Below are positions 1-9,188 of a stretch of 64,000 bases of DNA, piece after piece (the stretch's first letter is position 1; each line of letters begins with the position of its first letter). The DNA is taken from the NCBI RefSeq assembly GCF_011390835.1, contig NZ_JAABRQ010000013.1, forward strand, positions 1-64,000. The letters run 5' to 3'. The notes beneath the pieces are model-generated. The model did not search any database. It was given only the letters and a program-made list of their open reading frames with translations, and had not been told where the DNA came from. The stretch is from Hydrogenophaga sp. GTDB lineage: Bacteria > Pseudomonadota > Gammaproteobacteria > Burkholderiales > Burkholderiaceae_C. Both the position numbers and the translations under genes were made by a program.

Positions 1-1
1 C

Positions 2-508
2 CGCACCACTTGCGTGCTGTTTGGCGACGGCGCCGGAGCCGTGGTGCTGGAGGCCAGCGACACACCTGGCATTCTCGCCACCGACATCCATGCCGATGGC
101 AAACACGCCGGTATCCTCTGCGTGCCCGGGCATGTGTCGGGTGGCAACATCCTGGGCGACCCCCTGCTCAAAATGGATGGGCAGGCCGTCTTCAAGCTCG
201 CCGTCGGCGTGCTGGAGGACACCGCACTGGCCTCGCTGGCCAAAGCGGGTCGCACAGCGGCCGATATCGATTGGTTGATCCCGCATCAGGCCAACATCCG
301 CATCATGCAAAGCACCGCGAAGAAGCTCAAGCTGTCGATGGACAAGGTGGTGGTGACGGTGCATGAGCATGGCAACACCTCGGCGGCATCGATCCCGCTT
401 GCGCTCGACCATGCGGTGCGCGCGGGACAGATCCAGCGCGGCCAGACGCTGCTGCTCGAAGGCGTGGGCGGCGGCTTCACCTGGGGCTCGGTGCTGCTCG
501 ACTTCTAA
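2..508 (+). CDS. fabH: 3-oxoacyl-ACP synthase III, 3' part
   Basis: FabH (KAS III) starts fatty-acid elongation by condensing acetyl-CoA with malonyl-ACP in the cytoplasm. Only the C-terminal 168 residues are present; the reading frame is open to the left edge, so the start and the catalytic Cys lie outside. Visible hallmarks are [10 protein letters not shown] near the edge, the HQAN motif at about nt 284 that carries the active-site His, and the [13 protein letters not shown] segment with the catalytic Asn. The end [13 protein letters not shown] followed by TAA is the usual KAS III terminus. It heads fabD-fabG-acpP-fabF. Identity is certain. Confidence 0.97.
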   Translation, partial: RTTCVLFGDGAGAVVLEASDTPGILATDIHADGKHAGILCVPGHVSGGNILGDPLLKMDGQAVFKLAVGVLEDTALASLAKAGRTAADIDWLIPHQANIRIMQSTAKKLKLSMDKVVVTVHEHGNTSAASIPLALDHAVRAGQIQRGQTLLLEGVGGGFTWGSVLLDF

Positions 509-574
509 GTGTCCCGGCTGGCGCCATCTGGGGCCGAACCGCGCGCTAGCTCCACCTTTTCAAAGAACACATCC

Positions 575-1525
575 ATGAGCCCATTTGCATTGGTTTTTCC
601 CGGACAAGGCTCCCAGTCGGTCGGCATGCTGGACGCCTGGGGCGATCACCCGGCCGTCGCCAGCACTGTGAAGGAGGCGTCTGATGCGCTGGGTGAAGAC
701 ATGGGGCGACTGATTCGCGAGGGTCCCAAGGAGGCGCTGGCGCTGACCACCAACACCCAGCCCGTGATGCTGGTGGCCGGTGTGGCCGCGTGGCGGGTCT
801 GGCAGGCCGAGGGAGGCGCTGCGCCTGCTGTGATGGCAGGGCATTCGCTGGGCGAATACGCGGCGCTGGTGGCCGCGGGCGCGCTGACGCTCACCCAGGC
901 GGCGCCGCTGGTGCGATTTCGGGCGGCGGCCATGCAGGCTGCGGTGCCGGTTGGCACCGGGGCGATGGCCGCCATCCTGGGCATGGACGCCGAGCGTGTC
1001 GTGGCCGGATGCGCCGAGGCCCAGGCGAGCTTTGGCGCGGGCAGCGCCGAGGTGGTCGAGGCGGTGAATTTCAATGACCCTGCGCAGACGGTGATCGCCG
1101 GCAGCAAGGCTGCGGTGGACAAAGCCTGCGAACTGCTCAAGGCCCAAGGGGCTAAAAGGGCGCTGCCGCTGCCGGTATCGGCGCCCTTTCACTCCAGCCT
1201 GATGAAGCCCGCCGCTGAGGCACTGAAAGAGAAGCTGGCGGACACTTCTTTTGCAGCGCCCCAGATCCCGGTGGTCAACAACATCGACGTGGCAGTCGAG
1301 ACCGATGCCGACCGCATTCGCGATGCCCTCTACCGTCAGGCATTTGGACCGGTGCGCTGGGTGTCTTGCGTGCAGGCCATGCAGGCGCGCGGGGTGGCCA
1401 CGCTGGTGGAGTGCGGCCCGGGCAAGGTGCTAGCCGGCATGGCCAAACGCATTGATGCGAGCCTGACCGGCGCCCCTCTGTTCGACCCGGCCAGCCTGGC
1501 CGAGGTCAAGAATCTGTTGGGCTGA
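575..1525 (+). CDS. fabD: Malonyl-CoA:ACP transacylase
   Basis: FabD moves the malonyl group from CoA to acyl carrier protein, supplying the extender unit for fatty-acid synthesis. The protein is 316 residues, normal for the family. It opens FALVFPGQGSQSVGM (oxyanion-hole Gln), has the nucleophile motif GHSLGEYAAL with Ser91, and has SAPFHSSLM with the catalytic His206. The ATG at 575 is chosen because it gives the canonical N-terminus; an in-frame GTG at 509 directly after the fabH stop would add 22 residues without family character. It lies 66 bp after fabH and 16 bp before fabG, so it is probably cotranscribed with both. Confidence 0.97.
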   Translation: MSPFALVFPGQGSQSVGMLDAWGDHPAVASTVKEASDALGEDMGRLIREGPKEALALTTNTQPVMLVAGVAAWRVWQAEGGAAPAVMAGHSLGEYAALVAAGALTLTQAAPLVRFRAAAMQAAVPVGTGAMAAILGMDAERVVAGCAEAQASFGAGSAEVVEAVNFNDPAQTVIAGSKAAVDKACELLKAQGAKRALPLPVSAPFHSSLMKPAAEALKEKLADTSFAAPQIPVVNNIDVAVETDADRIRDALYRQAFGPVRWVSCVQAMQARGVATLVECGPGKVLAGMAKRIDASLTGAPLFDPASLAEVKNLLG

Positions 1526-1541
1526 GCCCAGGAGCACAAAC

Positions 1542-2662
<1,121 letters not shown>

Positions 2663-2782
2663 ACGGGTCGGTGAGCGGCCAGCGAGCCGGCGCTCCGCAG
2701 AGGGTCTGCTGGGGTGCCGCGCGCGGCCAAACCAAGACTAGCTTCGCCGAGATGTCATCGGCGGGGACCTGAGAGGATATTG

Positions 2783-4027
2783 ATGAGTCGACGTCGTGTC
2801 GTGGTGACCGGCCTAGGGTGCGTGAGCCCCGTGGGCAATACCGTCAACGATGCCTGGGCCAACCTGTTGGCCGGGCGTTCCGGTATCGATCGCATCACCA
2901 AGTTTGATGCGTCTGCGTTCGCCTGCCAGATCGCTGGCGAGGTCAAGGGTTTCGACCTGGAGTCCTACATCAGCGCCAAGGAAGCGCGCTCGATGGACAC
3001 CTTCATTCACTATGGCATTGCCGCGGCGCATCAGGCCGTGGTGGATGCGGGCTTGCCCATGGGCGATGCATTGGATGAGGAGGCTGCGCACCGCATCGGC
3101 TGCATCATCGGTTCGGGTATCGGCGGCCTGCCGCTGATCGAGGCCACGCACGCCGAGTACGTCAGTCGCGGCCCGCGCCGCATTTCGCCGTTTTTCGTGC
3201 CGGCCTCGATCATCAACATGATCGCCGGCCATGTGTCGATGCGCTTCGGCTTCAAAGGCCCCAACCTTGCCGTGGTGACGGCATGCACCACTGGTCTTCA
3301 TTGCATCGGTGAGGCGGCTCGCAAGATTGAATACGGCGACGCCGACGTGGTGATCGCCGGTGGATCTGAGGCCACCGTGTCGCCTCTGGGTGTGGGCGGA
3401 TTCGCCGCCATGCGCGCCCTGTCGACCCGCAACGATGACCCTGCGACCGCTTCGCGCCCCTGGGACAAAGATCGCGATGGCTTTGTGCTCGGCGAAGGCG
3501 CAGGAGTGATGGTGCTGGAGTCCTATGAACACGCCACGGCCCGAGGCGCTCGCATTTATGCCGAGGTGGCGGGTTATGGCATGAGCGCCGATGCTGGGCA
3601 CATGACTGCGCCCAACATGGATGGCCCGCGACGCGCCATGCAAAACGCGCTGCGCAACGCCGGTGTGAATGCCGATGAGGTGCACTACCTCAACGCTCAT
3701 GGCACCTCAACCCCGCTGGGCGACGTGAACGAATCCAACGCCATCAAGGCTGCGCTGGGCGACCACGCGAAGAAAACGGTGGTGAACTCCACCAAGTCCA
3801 TGACGGGGCATCTGCTGGGTGGCGCAGGGGGTATCGAGAGCGTGTTCACCGTGCTGGCGGTACACCACCAGAAGAGCCCGCCCACCATCAATATCTTCAA
3901 CCAGGATCCTGAGTGCGACCTGGACTACTGCGCCAACACCGCCCGCGACATGAAGATCGATGTGGCGCTGAAGAACAACTTCGGTTTTGGCGGGACCAAC
4001 GGCTCGCTGGTTTTCCGACGCATTTGA
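2783..4027 (+). CDS. fabF: 3-oxoacyl-ACP synthase II
   Basis: FabF (KAS II) elongates acyl-ACP with malonyl-ACP. It is 414 residues, the usual length. Catalytic residues are visible: Cys168 in VVTACTTG, His306 in NAHGTSTPLGD, Lys338 and His343 in TKSMTGHLLGGAGG. The ATG at 2783, preceded by GAGAGGA, gives the canonical MSRRRVVVTGLG start; an upstream in-frame start would add an unrelated stretch. It ends the fab cluster and is followed after 39 bp by the amber-interrupted gene. Confidence 0.98.
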   Translation: MSRRRVVVTGLGCVSPVGNTVNDAWANLLAGRSGIDRITKFDASAFACQIAGEVKGFDLESYISAKEARSMDTFIHYGIAAAHQAVVDAGLPMGDALDEEAAHRIGCIIGSGIGGLPLIEATHAEYVSRGPRRISPFFVPASIINMIAGHVSMRFGFKGPNLAVVTACTTGLHCIGEAARKIEYGDADVVIAGGSEATVSPLGVGGFAAMRALSTRNDDPATASRPWDKDRDGFVLGEGAGVMVLESYEHATARGARIYAEVAGYGMSADAGHMTAPNMDGPRRAMQNALRNAGVNADEVHYLNAHGTSTPLGDVNESNAIKAALGDHAKKTVVNSTKSMTGHLLGGAGGIESVFTVLAVHHQKSPPTINIFNQDPECDLDYCANTARDMKIDVALKNNFGFGGTNGSLVFRRI

Positions 4028-4066
4028 ATTCAGCGCGGGTGACTGGCTCCTGCTCACCCCTGACCC

Positions 4067-4528
4067 ATGCAGCGCGCCCCATCGGTGATGTACCCGGTGG
4101 GGCGTTGCGCTTTGTGCGGACGCCTGCTGTTGGGGCTGGCGGGTGCGTTGACCCTGGTCTGGGCCGTCTGGTAGTGGCCCAGCGCGCCGTCGGGCTGGTT
4201 GCTGCCTTCGGTCGGCGGCGCGGCTTGCCTGATCTGGAGTGTGATGGCCTGGCGCAGTTGGCGCGAACCCGCGGTCGGCCGGCTGTACAGGGATGTCCAG
4301 GTGCCGGGGCCGGTCGACGGCGGGACCGGCCGTTGCTATTGGCACGCCGGACCAGCGACCGAGGGCACGCCGTTACGGGGTGTCGAAGCGGCTTTCGATG
4401 CTTAGACCATGGCCTGGTTGCGGCTGCATGGCCCGTAGGAGGTGCCGGCCTGGATCTGCGTGCAGCAGGTGAGCGATCCGGCGCGGTGGCACGACTTGCG
4501 GCGCGCGTGGGTGCAGGCCACGCGTTGA
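4067..4528 (+). pseudogene. Conserved small membrane-protein gene interrupted by three in-frame TAG codons
   Basis: One reading frame runs from ATG 4067 to TGA 4526-4528 and is interrupted only by TAG at 4172, 4403 and 4436, with no internal TGA or TAA. Read through, it gives about 150 residues: an N-terminus with APSVMYPVGRC, a hydrophobic segment (LLLGLAGALTLVWAVW), a second hydrophobic stretch, and a C-terminal half ending PARWHDLRRAWVQATR. From memory, a short uncharacterised protein starting with a PSVxYPVGR-like motif and ending in a PARWxxLRRA-like motif lies between fabF and rpoE in related Comamonadaceae; this is not verified. Each TAG is one transition from CAG (Gln). Most likely a decaying gene; sequencing error or amber read-through are alternatives. 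Function unknown. Confidence 0.6.
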
Positions 4529-4592
4529 TTGAGGCGGGGCTTGTGGAGCGCTCGACGGCACTGCCAGGGTCGTGCGGTATATTTTGCCGCGC

Positions 4593-5234
4593 ATGACCCA
4601 AGAAGACCACACCGCCCCACCACCACCCGACAGCGACGTCATGCTAGTCCAGCGCACGCTGGCAGGGGAGCAGCGGGCCTTCGAGTTGCTGGTCATCAAA
4701 TATCAGCGGCGGGTGGAGCGCCTGATCGGGCGCATGGTGCGCGATGTTGATCTCGTGCCCGACATCGCCCAGGAGACATTCATCCGCGCCTACCGCGCCC
4801 TGGGCCAGTTTCGCGGTGACGCACAGTTCTACACCTGGCTCTACCGCATCGCTGTCAACACAGCCAAGAAGCAACTGATGGAACTCAAGCGCGACCCGCT
4901 GATCTTCCAGTCGCAGATGAAATCTGCCGATGACGATGAAACTTCCGGCTCGGATCGCGAACTAAATCCCAATGTGGCGGATACCGAGACGCCTGAGGCG
5001 ATCTTCGCCAGCAAGGAAATCGCCGAGGCGGTCAACGCAGCGATGGATGCGCTGCCTGAAGAATTGCGCATGGCGATCACCTTGCGCGAGATCGAAGGCT
5101 TGAGCTACGAAGAGATCGCGCAGGCACTGGAATGCCCCATCGGCACCGTGCGATCCCGGATATTCCGGGCTCGTGAGGCCATCTCCAGCCGCATCAAGCC
5201 GATGCTGGATCGCCAGACGGGCAAGCGCTGGTGA
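4593..5234 (+). CDS. rpoE: ECF RNA polymerase sigma factor, RpoE/AlgU type
   Basis: Alternative sigma factor of the extracytoplasmic (envelope) stress response. The 213-residue protein has sigma region 2 (KYQRRVERLIGRMVRD, then QETFIRAYRAL and FYTWLYRIAVNTAK) and region 4 (LPEELRMAITLREIEGLSYEEIA, then CPIGTVRSRIFRAREAI). The ATG at 4593 is preferred to a GTG at 4572. It is followed directly by its anti-sigma gene rseA, then rseB and the mucD protease, the standard sigma-E operon. RseA and RseB should hold it inactive at the membrane until envelope damage triggers proteolysis. Confidence 0.96.
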   Translation: MTQEDHTAPPPPDSDVMLVQRTLAGEQRAFELLVIKYQRRVERLIGRMVRDVDLVPDIAQETFIRAYRALGQFRGDAQFYTWLYRIAVNTAKKQLMELKRDPLIFQSQMKSADDDETSGSDRELNPNVADTETPEAIFASKEIAEAVNAAMDALPEELRMAITLREIEGLSYEEIAQALECPIGTVRSRIFRAREAISSRIKPMLDRQTGKRW

Positions 5235-5290
5235 ATGCGCAGGACATTGGGAATTCAGGGGCCAGCGAGCCGGAAACAGGAAATCAGGAC

Positions 5291-5971
5291 ATGAACGCCA
5301 AGCAGAACAAAAATTCGACCTCGGCCCCCGTATCGGGTGCTGGTGAAGACCTGGACCAGGGCAGCACACTATCGGCCATGCTGGATGGTGAATTGCCCGC
5401 GCACGAGCTCGACGGCTGGCTTGACGGTGCTGCCTCGCCGGCATCGACCGCCACCCGCTGGCACGCCTACCAGCTCATCGGCGAGTCGCTGCGGGGTCAA
5501 GCTCCGGTACTGCCTGCACAATCCCCGGCTCAGTTCCTTGCGGCGGTGCAGCTGCGACTGGCGCAGGAGCCGCTCGCAACCCCTGGCGCGCCTGAAGGGG
5601 CAGCGGCAATCCACCATGTCCGTGGGCAGGCCGCGAACGATGCGGTATTCCGCTGGAAACTGCTCGCGGGCGTGGCCTCGCTGGCCGCTGTGATGGCGGT
5701 GAGCTGGACCGTGCTGGGCACCACGACGGGCAGCCCGACCAACACCACTAGCCCCCAGCTGGCGCTGATCGGTCCAGCTGCGGCACCGGCGTCGCCTTTG
5801 TCCCAGGTTGGCGCTGAGCCGGTGGCGGTCAACACCCGTCAGGGTGTGCTCATCCGCGACGCGCAGCTCGAATCCCTGATGGCTGAGCACCGGCAGTTTG
5901 GCGGCGTGTCCGCACTGCAAATGCCTGCTGGCTTTCTGCGCAATGCCACCTACGACGCCAACGGGCGCTGA
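5291..5971 (+). CDS. rseA: Sigma-E anti-sigma factor, RseA/MucA type
   Basis: Inner-membrane anti-sigma factor that binds RpoE in the cytoplasm. The N-terminal half contains the RseA signature LSAMLDGELPAHELDGWLDG, followed by WHAYQLIGESLRG. A single membrane segment (LLAGVASLAAVMAVSWTVLG, about residues 120-140) leads to a periplasmic tail that ends MPAGFLRNATYDANGR. The ATG at 5291 follows an AGGA-rich stretch. A GTG at 5231 overlapping the rpoE stop would add 20 residues and cannot be excluded. rseB follows after 5 bp. Confidence 0.9.
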   Translation: MNAKQNKNSTSAPVSGAGEDLDQGSTLSAMLDGELPAHELDGWLDGAASPASTATRWHAYQLIGESLRGQAPVLPAQSPAQFLAAVQLRLAQEPLATPGAPEGAAAIHHVRGQAANDAVFRWKLLAGVASLAAVMAVSWTVLGTTTGSPTNTTSPQLALIGPAAAPASPLSQVGAEPVAVNTRQGVLIRDAQLESLMAEHRQFGGVSALQMPAGFLRNATYDANGR

Positions 5972-5976
5972 ATCCC

Positions 5977-7077
5977 ATGACCGTTGACTTGCAAGTGACG
6001 CAGCCACTGGCCGCTGAAGGGACTGGGCGGGGCGATGCAGGCCTGTTCTTGGCGTGGCGAAAAGCCTTGGTGATGCCATCTCTTCGGCGTTGGGGGGTGG
6101 CGGTGGCCGCGGCAATGTTGACGGGTCTGGGGATGCCGGTGGTGGCCCAGACCACGGTGCCTGCGGCGACCGAAACCCGCAGCATCAACGACTGGCTCAC
6201 CCGCATGCACGAGGCCTCGCGGCAGCGCGCTTACCAGGGCACTCTGGTGGTCTCAGCTGGATCGGCCATGTCGGCTTCGCGCATCTGGCATGTGTGCGAT
6301 GGCGTTCAGCAGATGGAGAGGGTGGAAACGCTCACCGGCGCGCCGCGCACCACGCTGCGGCGCAACAACGACGTCATCACCTTCGCTCCCGAAACCAAGA
6401 CGGCCTGGGTGGAAAAGCGCGAGTCGCTGGGTCTCTTTCCCGAGTTGCTGCGCACCCCTCGCAATGGCATCCCGGCGTTCTACGACGTGCGGGAAACCGG
6501 CGTGGACCGCGTGGCTGGGCACAAGGCCGATCGCATCGAGATCGTGCCGCGCGACGAATTGCGTTTTGGCTACCGCATCTGGGCTGAGAAAAAGTCGGGC
6601 CTCGTGGTGAAGATGCAGACGCTGGATGAGCAGGGCGCCGTGCTGGAACAGGTGGCGTTTTCCGAGCTGCAGCTGGACGCACCGGTGCGCATGGACAAGC
6701 TCAGCCAGCAGATGAACGACACCAGGGGCTACGATGTGCAGCGCTCGGTGCAGAAGAAGACCACGCCTGACGCTGAGGGCTGGCGCCTGAAGGAGCCGGT
6801 GCCCGGTTTTGCCTCGATGAGCTGCTACACCCGCGGTGATGTGGCCGGGTCGACCGATATCCCCGGCATGCAGTGGGTGTTCTCCGATGGCCTGGCCTCG
6901 GTGTCCCTGTTTGTTGAGGCATTTGATGCCAAGCGCCACGGCGAGGAAAAGGTGGCTTCCGTGGGCGCCACCCATTCCGTAACGCGGCGACTGGACAACC
7001 ACTGGCTCACCGTGCTGGGCGAAGTGCCGACAGCCACGCTGCGCCGGTTTGCCGACGCGCTGGAGCGAACGCGCTGA
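5977..7077 (+). CDS. rseB: Sigma-E regulatory protein RseB/MucB
   Basis: Periplasmic regulator that binds RseA and protects it from cleavage until it senses mislocalised envelope lipid or protein. The MucB/RseB N-terminal domain starts at about residue 65 (INDWLTRMHEASRQRAYQGTL) and is followed by the smaller C-terminal domain (residues 250-360). As called, the protein is 366 residues and begins with about 32 residues ahead of a normal signal peptide. An in-frame ATG at 6073 gives MPSLRRWGVAVAAAML and a cut near VVAQ, so the true start may be 6073. It sits between rseA and mucD. Confidence 0.92.
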   Translation: MTVDLQVTQPLAAEGTGRGDAGLFLAWRKALVMPSLRRWGVAVAAAMLTGLGMPVVAQTTVPAATETRSINDWLTRMHEASRQRAYQGTLVVSAGSAMSASRIWHVCDGVQQMERVETLTGAPRTTLRRNNDVITFAPETKTAWVEKRESLGLFPELLRTPRNGIPAFYDVRETGVDRVAGHKADRIEIVPRDELRFGYRIWAEKKSGLVVKMQTLDEQGAVLEQVAFSELQLDAPVRMDKLSQQMNDTRGYDVQRSVQKKTTPDAEGWRLKEPVPGFASMSCYTRGDVAGSTDIPGMQWVFSDGLASVSLFVEAFDAKRHGEEKVASVGATHSVTRRLDNHWLTVLGEVPTATLRRFADALERTR

Positions 7078-7182
7078 ATTGCTTCGCGCCCGCGTGTGTC
7101 GCTGTGATGCCCGGGGTTTGCGCTTTCCGGATACACCATTGCTTTGTTGTTCGATCCGATCTTGTCTGAGTAGAGGTTTTTC

Positions 7183-8676
7183 ATGATGCTTCGCCGTTGG
7201 CTCCGTCTCCCTCAAATGGCCCTGCTGGCCGGCGCCGCGCTCGCGGGTGCTGGTGGTGCAGCCCTTCTGGTTCATGCGCCGCTGGGCGCACAGACGCCTG
7301 CGGTCGTTGCGCCCAGTGTGCGGGGCCTGCCCGATTTCACCGACCTGGTCGACCTGGTCGGTCCTTCGGTAGTCAACATCCGCACGCTGGAGAAAGCCAA
7401 GGCGGAGTCCGGCTCGGGCCCGGACGAGCAGATGCTGGAGTTTTTCCGCCGCTTTGGCATCCCGATTCCTCCTGGCGCGATCCCTCGTGGCCCGCGGTCT
7501 GACCGGGGACCTTCCGAGGAGGCGCAGCCCCGCGGCGTGGGTTCGGGCTTTATCCTGAGTGCCGACGGCCTCATCATGACCAACGCCCATGTGGTCGACG
7601 GGGCCGACGAACTCATCGTGACCCTGACGGACAAGCGCGAATTCAAAGCCAAGATCGTCGGCACCGACAAGCGCTCAGACGTGGCCGTGGTCAAGATCGA
7701 GGCCAGCGGGCTGAGCGCGGTGAAGATCGGTGACATTGACCGCCTGCGGGTCGGCGAGTGGGTGATGGCCATCGGCTCGCCGTTTGGTCTGGAGAACACG
7801 GTGACCGCAGGCATCGTCAGTGCCAAGAAGCGCGACACCGGCGACTTCCTCCCTTTCATCCAGACCGACGTGGCGATCAACCCGGGCAATTCCGGCGGGC
7901 CCTTGATCAACATGCGCGGCGAGGTGGTGGGCATCAACAGCCAGATTTACTCTCGCTCGGGCGGTTTTCAAGGTATCTCGTTTGCCATCCCGATCGATGA
8001 AGCCGTTCGCGTGTCCGATCAACTCAGAACCACCGGCCGCGTGACCCGAGGGCGCATCGGCGTGCAGATTGATCAGGTCAGCAAGGATGTGGCCGAGTCG
8101 ATTGGTCTGGGTGCACCCAAAGGTGCGCTGGTGCGCGGCGTGGAGCCGAATTCGCCGGCCGCCAAAGCCGGCGTGGAGCCGGGTGACATCATCGTGAAGT
8201 TCGATGGCAAGCCGATCGACAAGTCCGTCGACCTGCCTCGGCTGGTGGGCAACACCAAGCCGGGCAACAAGAGCAGCATGACGGTGTTCCGGCGTGGAGC
8301 CGAGCGCAACCTGAGCATCGTCGTGGCGGAGCTGGAGCCTGAGCGAACCGAGCAGCGCGCGGAGGCGCCCGAGGCACCCAAGACACCGGCCACGGGCGCG
8401 GCGAAGTCGCTGGGCCTCTCGCTCGCCGAGCTCACGGCCGCGCAGATGAAGGAGCTCAACCTCAAGGGCGGTGTGCTCGTGGTAGCTGCCGAAGGCATTG
8501 CTGCCCGTGCCGGTCTTCGGGAGGGCGATGTGATCGTGCAGCTGGCCAACACCGAGACCCCGGGCATCAAGGAATTCGACGCAGCGTTGGCCAAGCTGGA
8601 CAAGAGCAAGCCCATCAACGTGCTGTTCCGCCGCGGTGAGTGGGCTCAGTACGCCGTGATCCGCCCGGCACGCTGA
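7183..8676 (+). CDS. mucD: Periplasmic serine endoprotease, DegP/MucD type
   Basis: HtrA-family protease and chaperone that degrades misfolded periplasmic proteins; usual last gene of the sigma-E operon. The 497-residue protein has an N-terminal export segment (residues 1-37), a trypsin-like domain with His136 (NAHVVDGAD), Asp166 (DVAVVKI) and Ser237 (GNSGGPL), and two PDZ domains (about 275-370 and 400-490). The acidic, proline-rich linker near residue 385 separates them. The ATG is preceded by GAGG. A strong hairpin terminator follows at 8696-8731. Confidence 0.96.
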   Translation: MMLRRWLRLPQMALLAGAALAGAGGAALLVHAPLGAQTPAVVAPSVRGLPDFTDLVDLVGPSVVNIRTLEKAKAESGSGPDEQMLEFFRRFGIPIPPGAIPRGPRSDRGPSEEAQPRGVGSGFILSADGLIMTNAHVVDGADELIVTLTDKREFKAKIVGTDKRSDVAVVKIEASGLSAVKIGDIDRLRVGEWVMAIGSPFGLENTVTAGIVSAKKRDTGDFLPFIQTDVAINPGNSGGPLINMRGEVVGINSQIYSRSGGFQGISFAIPIDEAVRVSDQLRTTGRVTRGRIGVQIDQVSKDVAESIGLGAPKGALVRGVEPNSPAAKAGVEPGDIIVKFDGKPIDKSVDLPRLVGNTKPGNKSSMTVFRRGAERNLSIVVAELEPERTEQRAEAPEAPKTPATGAAKSLGLSLAELTAAQMKELNLKGGVLVVAAEGIAARAGLREGDVIVQLANTETPGIKEFDAALAKLDKSKPINVLFRRGEWAQYAVIRPAR

Positions 8677-8695
8677 TCCCTTGCGTGGCCTCACG

Positions 8696-8731
8696 TGCCC
8701 CCAGTCCCGTGTCGGGTGTGGGGGCATTTTT
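8696..8731 (+). terminator. Rho-independent terminator after mucD
   Basis: Nested hairpin: 8-bp outer stem TGCCCCCA/TGGGGGCA (8696-8703 with 8719-8726), inner 4-bp stem CCCG/CGGG, TGT loop, then five T. It lies 20 bp after the mucD stop and should end the rpoE-rseA-rseB-mucD transcript. Confidence 0.88.
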
Positions 8732-9051
8732 GCGATTTGGTCGTTTTGCGACACATGAGCAGGAGGCACTCAAGTCAATCCGCTGACCCGAAAAGTCAGT
8801 GGTTGCTTACAAACTTGCAGATGCCCATGAGCGAATTCGATAAAATCTGCGTATCTGGAGCCCGATTTGTGCGCTGGGCACGCTGGCTGAACCACGATGT
8901 GAAAATGCCAAGTGACTGTGCACGGGTCATCCACAGCGGTCGCGCTGAAAGTGTGGATCGCCTGTGATCAATCTGTGGATAAGTTGCTTGTTGCTGCGCT
9001 GCGACAACCTGGAAAAGCGGTGTGGGTGGTGTGTCTTTCGGGCTTTTTGCC
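8732..9051. other. Intergenic region with a cluster of three DnaA-box-like 9-mers
   Basis: No convincing gene is present between mucD and lepA. Three 9-mers resembling the DnaA box (TTATCCACA) lie within 56 bp: TCATCCACA at 8927-8935 (one mismatch, plus orientation), TGTGGATCG at 8952-8960 (two mismatches, minus orientation) and TGTGGATAA at 8974-8982 (perfect, minus orientation). The latter two are spaced exactly 22 bp apart. A promoter-like TAAAAT lies near 8842. No dnaA or dnaN is nearby, so this is not obviously the replication origin. Confidence 0.5.
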
Positions 9052-9063
9052 TACAATGAAACC

Positions 9064-9128
9064 CCAACTATCGCAGTTGCCATTGATTGTTGGTTCTGGG
9101 CGCGTCAACACCTGACGCGCCCTTTTTT
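9064..9128 (+). ncRNA. Candidate small RNA or lepA leader with terminator
   Basis: A -10 element TACAAT at 9052-9057 would start transcription near 9064. A terminator-type hairpin ends it near 9128, giving a roughly 65-nt transcript with no open reading frame. The -35 region is not recognisable. It could be an independent small RNA or an attenuated leader of lepA (ATG 9189). Only the terminator is strong evidence. Confidence 0.3.
9098..9128 (+). terminator. Rho-independent terminator upstream of lepA
   Basis: Perfect 10-bp stem GGGCGCGTCA/TGACGCGCCC (9098-9107 and 9113-9122), 5-nt loop, then six T. It points towards lepA and lies 60 bp before its start codon, far from the previous gene, so it ends a transcript that begins inside the mucD-lepA gap. 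Confidence 0.88.
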
Positions 9129-9188
9129 ATGCTCGTGTGCTGCGCTAAGTCAGCCCACCTATGTCTTTGAGTTGAGCCGTTTTTTTCG

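Noticed and set aside
4067-4528. Genome-wide TAG recoding
   Set aside because: truA, the LON-domain gene and the flavin monooxygenase end naturally in TAG at family-typical lengths, so TAG acts as a stop.
8695-8967. 90-codon plus-strand ORF after mucD
   Set aside because: It starts within the mucD terminator hairpin, has no ribosome-binding site or recognisable motif, and covers the DnaA-box cluster; composition looks non-coding.
8880-9000. Replication origin
   Set aside because: DnaA-box-like sites are present but there is no AT-rich unwinding region and no dnaA, dnaN, rpmH or parAB nearby.
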